From Acetivibrio cellulolyticus CD2 (GTDB taxonomy: Bacteria; Bacillota; Clostridia; Acetivibrionales; Acetivibrionaceae), in the NCBI RefSeq assembly GCF_000179595.2, contig NZ_JH556651.1, forward strand, positions 244,510 through 308,509: a DNA stretch of 64,000 nucleotides. The letters run 5' to 3'. The notes beneath the pieces were generated by a model, which made no database searches, was not told where the DNA came from, and saw only the letters and a list, made by a program, of their open reading frames with translations. The position numbers and the translations under genes are program-made. Position 1 is the stretch's first letter, and the number at the start of each line of letters is the position of its first letter. Of this stretch, positions 60,938 through 64,000 are shown piece after piece.

Positions 60938-60976
60938 AAATGTGGGCAGGAGATATACTCTTGTCCACATTTTTAT
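60938..60976 (+). terminator. Terminator after khpA
   Basis: AAATGTGGGCAGGAG pairs with CTCTTGTCCACATTT (one or two mismatches), ending in a T run. Confidence 0.8.
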
Positions 60977-60978
60977 TC

Positions 60979-61043
60979 CGCCTCTTTCTAAATGAAGTGA
61001 AAAAGGCAAAAACATAGGAACTCGATGCTCTGGAGTTTTATTA
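60979..61043 (+). repeat. Dispersed ~60-bp hairpin/terminator element, copy A
   Basis: GCCTCTTT...GAAGTGAAAAAGGCAAAAAC, then ACTCGATGCTCTGGAGTTTT. GCCTCTTT can pair with AAAAAGGC (7 of 8), followed by a second stem AACTC/GAGTT. It aligns with copies at 29962-30023 and, inverted, 16414-16472. Confidence 0.7.
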
Positions 61044-61122
61044 AAGAATTTTCGAATTGATTTGTGGGAATAAGTGAAATAATATAAGTAAGACTAATTT
61101 ACTTAAATGGCGGTGTTAAATA

Positions 61123-61647
61123 ATGTTACAGTATTTTGAAATCGGCAAAGTTGTAAATACGCATGGCGTAAAAGGTGAAATTAAAGTAGTACCTTTAACT
61201 GATGATCCAAACAGATTTAATAAATTAAAGTCTGCATTCATAGCTTCAGAAATATCTGAAAATATGCAAAAATATAATTTTGAAGGCATTAAGTTTCATA
61301 AAAACTTTGTCTTACTTAAGCTAAAAGGCATCGACGATCCAAATGAAGCAGAAAAGCTTAAGGACAAGTTTATAATAATAGACAGGGAAGATGCTGTAAA
61401 ATTACCTGAAGGCTCTTTCTTTGTATGTGATTTGATTAATTGTGAAGTATATGATGAAAAGGAAAATAAACTTGGAGTTTTAATTGATATACTTCAAACT
61501 GGAAGTAATGATGTTTACGTTGTTCGTGATGAAAATAAGAAGGAAATCCTTGTACCTGCTTTGAAATCAGTAGTTAAGGAAGTTTCCATTGAAGATAAAA
61601 AAATTATAGTTGAGTTACCACAAGGGTTGATTGACGATGAAGTTTGA
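61123..61647 (+). CDS. rimM: 16S rRNA processing protein RimM
   Basis: This 174-residue 30S maturation factor has an N-terminal barrel (YFEIGKVVNTHGVKGEIKVVPLTDDP) and a C-terminal PRC-barrel (GVLIDILQTGSNDVYVVRDENKKEILVPAL, split over two strands). It binds S19 and helps form the 30S head. GGCGGTG lies upstream of the ATG. Its last 11 bases overlap trmD. Confidence 0.97.
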   Translation: MLQYFEIGKVVNTHGVKGEIKVVPLTDDPNRFNKLKSAFIASEISENMQKYNFEGIKFHKNFVLLKLKGIDDPNEAEKLKDKFIIIDREDAVKLPEGSFFVCDLINCEVYDEKENKLGVLIDILQTGSNDVYVVRDENKKEILVPALKSVVKEVSIEDKKIIVELPQGLIDDEV

Positions 61648-62389
61648 TATTTTAACACTATTTCCCGAAGTAATTGATGCTGTATTAAAAGAGAGTATTA
61701 TTGGAAGAGCTCAGGAAAACGGCATAATTGAGATTAATGCTGTTAATATAAGAGATTATTCTAAGAATAAGCACAAGAAGGCTGATGATTACCCCTACGG
61801 AGGCGGAGGGGGCATGATAATGACTGCTCAGCCTATTTATGATGCTTATCTTTCAGTTGTAAAAGATGTCGAACACAAACCAAAAGTTATATACTTAAGC
61901 CCTCAAGGCAGAGTCCTGACTCAAGAAGTTGTAAAGGAACTGTCAAAGGAAAATCATATTGTTTTATTGTGCGGGCATTATGAGGGAATTGATGAAAGAA
62001 TAATTGAAGAAATTGTTGATGAGGAAATATCCATTGGTGATTATGTACTTACGGGTGGGGAACTGCCTGCAATGGTACTTATAGATTCTGTAAGCAGATT
62101 GATACCCGGGGTATTGTCAAGTGAAGATTCATATTCCCAGGAATCACATTATGAAGGACTGTTGGAGTATCCGCAGTACACAAGACCTGTGGAGTTTAAT
62201 AACCGTGAGGTACCTGATATACTACTGTCAGGACATCATGCCAACATAACCAGATGGAGAAGAAAAGAGGCCATTAAGCGTACATATTTAAAGAGACCGG
62301 ATTTGTTTGCAAGGTTTGAATCCGGAAAAGATGATAAAAAGCTTATAGGTGAGGTGTTAAAAGAGCTGGAAGATAAGAAAAAGAACTAA
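61637..62389 (+). CDS. trmD: tRNA (guanine-N1)-methyltransferase TrmD
   Basis: This 250-residue SPOUT methyltransferase makes m1G37 in tRNA, preventing frameshifts. It starts MKFDILTLFPEVIDAVLKES. The deep trefoil knot shows YLSPQGRVLTQEV, LLCGHYEGIDERI and ISIGDYVLTGGELPAM, then TRWRRKEA. The ATG at 61637 overlaps the rimM end by 11 bases; a TTG at 61631 is in frame but less likely. Confidence 0.98.
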   Translation: MKFDILTLFPEVIDAVLKESIIGRAQENGIIEINAVNIRDYSKNKHKKADDYPYGGGGGMIMTAQPIYDAYLSVVKDVEHKPKVIYLSPQGRVLTQEVVKELSKENHIVLLCGHYEGIDERIIEEIVDEEISIGDYVLTGGELPAMVLIDSVSRLIPGVLSSEDSYSQESHYEGLLEYPQYTRPVEFNNREVPDILLSGHHANITRWRRKEAIKRTYLKRPDLFARFESGKDDKKLIGEVLKELEDKKKN

Positions 62390-62544
62390 GATGCAGGAAT
62401 GTAATTCTTAAGGCAGCGCAAATTCTGGATTGCATAGTGGAAAGAGAATTGAAGAATGTGTAATGATTGAGAGTTTACGTGGTATAATATTAACATTATG
62501 CCTACGATAATGAATAATTTTTTAGAAATAAGGAGGATACATAA

Positions 62545-63078
62545 ATGGAAAACACAGAAGTTAAAAATCCGGTAGTTACAATCGAGATGGAGAATGGAGG
62601 AACAATTAAGGCTGAGTTGTACCCGGACATAGCTCCTAACACTGTTAAAAGCTTTATTTCCCTAATTAATAAAGGTTTTTACAATGGAATTATATTTCAC
62701 AGGGTTATACCTGGTTTTATGATACAGGGTGGTGACCCTGAAGGAATTGGTATAGGTGGTCCCGGATATTCAATCAGAGGTGAATTCAACTCCAATGGTT
62801 TCAAAAATGACCTTAAACATAGCAGGGGAGTTCTGTCTATGGCAAGATCACGTGAGAGAAATTCTGCAGGATCTCAGTTTTTTATTATGGTAAAGGATTC
62901 TTCGCACTTAGATGGAGAGTACGCAGCATTTGGGAAGGTTATTGAGGGAATGGAAGTGGCTGATAAGATAGTTGCAGCAAAAAGAGACAGATCTGATAAA
63001 CCTTTGGAGCCACAAAAAATGAAAAATGTAACCGTTGAGCTCTTCGGAAAAGAATACGGTGAGCCGGAAGTTATGTAA
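62545..63078 (+). CDS. Cyclophilin-type peptidyl-prolyl isomerase
   Basis: This 177-residue cyclophilin has TVKSFISLINKGFYNGIIFHRVIPGFMIQGGDP (in two parts, ~34-66), FHRV with catalytic Arg, and SAGSQFFIMV (~110). It lacks a signal peptide, so it probably acts in the cytoplasm. AAGGAGGA precedes the ATG. A TATAAT at about 62490 could belong to its own promoter. It follows trmD, where many Firmicutes have rplS. Confidence 0.95.
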   Translation: MENTEVKNPVVTIEMENGGTIKAELYPDIAPNTVKSFISLINKGFYNGIIFHRVIPGFMIQGGDPEGIGIGGPGYSIRGEFNSNGFKNDLKHSRGVLSMARSRERNSAGSQFFIMVKDSSHLDGEYAAFGKVIEGMEVADKIVAAKRDRSDKPLEPQKMKNVTVELFGKEYGEPEVM

Positions 63079-63084
63079 TATTAA

Positions 63085-63118
63085 AAGGAAGTTGCACAAG
63101 AATGCAGCTTCTTTTTTT
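63085..63118 (+). terminator. Terminator after the cyclophilin gene
   Basis: AAGGAAGTTGCA pairs with TGCAGCTTCTTT, ending in a T7 run. Confidence 0.85.
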
Positions 63119-63344
63119 AATTCGATTTTGGGAAATATAATATACTGTATTTATAATAGAATTAAAGAATTTTGCTGTAAAGGTTGGTGACTTTCTTTGT
63201 TGGGGGAAAATATTACGGTTTTTAGATAAAAAAATAATAAAAATGAAAATAACATGTACAAAATATTGTAAATTTATTATATAATATAAAATGGAAAAAT
63301 GATGAGATTGGTTGTGAAAATTTACCAATGGGAGGGATGTACAG

Positions 63345-64000
63345 GTGAGGACAAATGTAAGAAAACTAATGGTATATGTAATGCTAGTGGTTTTGATGGC
63401 AGGAATTATGTCGCAGAGTATTTTTGCAGCAACACAATTTGATTCCAATACTGGGATAAACGGTTTGGATGCAGCGGGTAATAGTAGCGTAACAACTAAT
63501 GATGGGTGGGAAGCTATTGGAAGTGAAGGTTTTTCACAAGGTGCGGCTGACTACACATCAATTGCATTAGACACTAACAATACTCCGTATGTTGCATATG
63601 TGGATGCTAGAAATGGTGGTAAAGTTACAGTTAAGAAGTATACGGATAATGTATGGCAAACTGTTGGTACTGAAGGTTTTTCAGAGAAAAAGGCAATAGA
63701 CACATCAATTGCTATAGATAAAAATAATATACCTTATGTTGTGTATATTGAGGGACCAAACGGTAAAATTGTTGTAAAAAAGTTCGTAGATAATAAATGG
63801 ACGACTTTAGCATTTTGTGTTGGTTTTGGTGATGATGTATCTATGGCTATAGATAGTAAAGGTACGCCTTATGTTGCATATACTTATTCTACAAAAAACA
63901 GTTTACTTTCTTGTGAGTATAGAAACGGTGTGATAGTAAGTAAGTATGTAAAGGATAAATGGAAAATTGAATTAAATCGTGGTTCTTCTGAAAAGAAAGA
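63345..64000 (+). CDS. Secreted repeat protein, N-terminal part (runs off the window)
   Basis: A GTG at 63345, with GGGAGGG 8 bases upstream, opens a frame that stays open to the window end (218 complete codons). A signal peptide (VRKLMVYVMLVVLMAGIM ... FAAT) is followed by repeats of about 47-55 residues with the pattern W-x2-VGTEGFS, TSIAIDxxNxPYVVY, then KVxVKKYxDNxW. At least three are visible (from ~63510, ~63655 and ~63795). The pattern resembles short beta-propeller blades of secreted clostridial proteins. No enzyme motif is seen in this part. The C-terminus, which might carry a dockerin or anchor, is outside the window. Confidence 0.8.
   Translation, partial: MRTNVRKLMVYVMLVVLMAGIMSQSIFAATQFDSNTGINGLDAAGNSSVTTNDGWEAIGSEGFSQGAADYTSIALDTNNTPYVAYVDARNGGKVTVKKYTDNVWQTVGTEGFSEKKAIDTSIAIDKNNIPYVVYIEGPNGKIVVKKFVDNKWTTLAFCVGFGDDVSMAIDSKGTPYVAYTYSTKNSLLSCEYRNGVIVSKYVKDKWKIELNRGSSEKK

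Noticed and set aside
1-64000. CRISPR arrays, tRNA and rRNA genes
   Set aside because: No regularly spaced repeats of CRISPR type and no tRNA T-loop or cloverleaf pattern were recognised by eye; a tRNAscan or CRISPR search would settle this.

Overview
The window is AT-rich DNA from a Gram-positive, anaerobic, cellulosome-producing member of the Clostridia. The gene order ylxM-ffh-rpsP-khpA-rimM-trmD, mutS-mutL-miaA-hfq and the divergent lexA/yneA-type pair are Firmicutes hallmarks. The indolepyruvate:ferredoxin oxidoreductase pair points to an anaerobe. Five secreted proteins carry type I dockerin modules, which places the organism among cellulosomal clostridia (Acetivibrio/Hungateiclostridium/Pseudobacteroides-like). 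The exact genus is an inference. No tRNA, rRNA or CRISPR array was seen.

Layout. 1-4 kb: end of an M42 aminopeptidase, an M15-type lipoprotein, a YdcF-type membrane protein and a beta-CASP metallo-beta-lactamase. 4-8.5 kb: two tandem chemoreceptors with nearly identical signalling halves. 8.85-10.6 kb: a complete insertion sequence with 17-bp imperfect terminal inverted repeats and a 13-bp target duplication, inserted just upstream of iorA. 10.6-15 kb: iorAB, a phenylacetate-CoA ligase and a double-ACT protein, forming an aryl-pyruvate/aryl-acetate module. 15-18 kb: rarA, a small PH-like protein and a degenerate phosphoribosyltransferase. 18-30 kb: secreted proteins, namely a giant subtilase, a beta-propeller dockerin protein, a GH2 enzyme with an N-terminal dockerin and a GH30 enzyme with a C-terminal dockerin. 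30-45 kb: miaB, a CAP-domain protein, a 1225-residue LacI-like/histidine kinase/receiver/GGDEF hybrid, ylbF-type gene, mutS, mutL, miaA, hfq, lexA and a yneA-type gene with three SOS boxes. 45.7-48.2 kb: two dockerin-bearing CE12-type acetylesterases. 48.6-54.4 kb: an orphan TadE/DUF5702/TadE/lipoprotein operon. 54.4-58.6 kb: thioesterase, then sigma factor, anti-sigma, DUF2953 and gerW/ytfJ in one tight operon, a zinc-ribbon protein and a LysE exporter. 58.6-62.4 kb: the ylxM-trmD translation and SRP operon, followed by a cyclophilin and the start of a secreted repeat protein that runs off the window.

How the genes work together. The dockerin proteins share the same putative cohesin-recognition residues (Ser-Ile/Leu at loop positions 10-11). 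Their catalytic modules (GH30, GH2 and two CE12) suggest attack on pectin side chains, rhamnogalacturonan I and arabinogalactan. The LacI-like hybrid kinase could sense a sugar in the cytoplasm and set c-di-GMP levels, but this is inference.

Besides genes, the intergenic regions hold several small repeat families: a ~42-bp palindrome (two good copies plus partial ones), a ~60-bp hairpin/terminator element (three copies) and a 117-bp MITE-like palindrome. Most gene ends carry readable intrinsic terminators. The least conventional items are the hybrid sensor, the orphan Tad-like operon, the GH2 with a displaced acid/base residue, and the IS leader hairpin that hides the transposase ribosome site from read-through transcripts.
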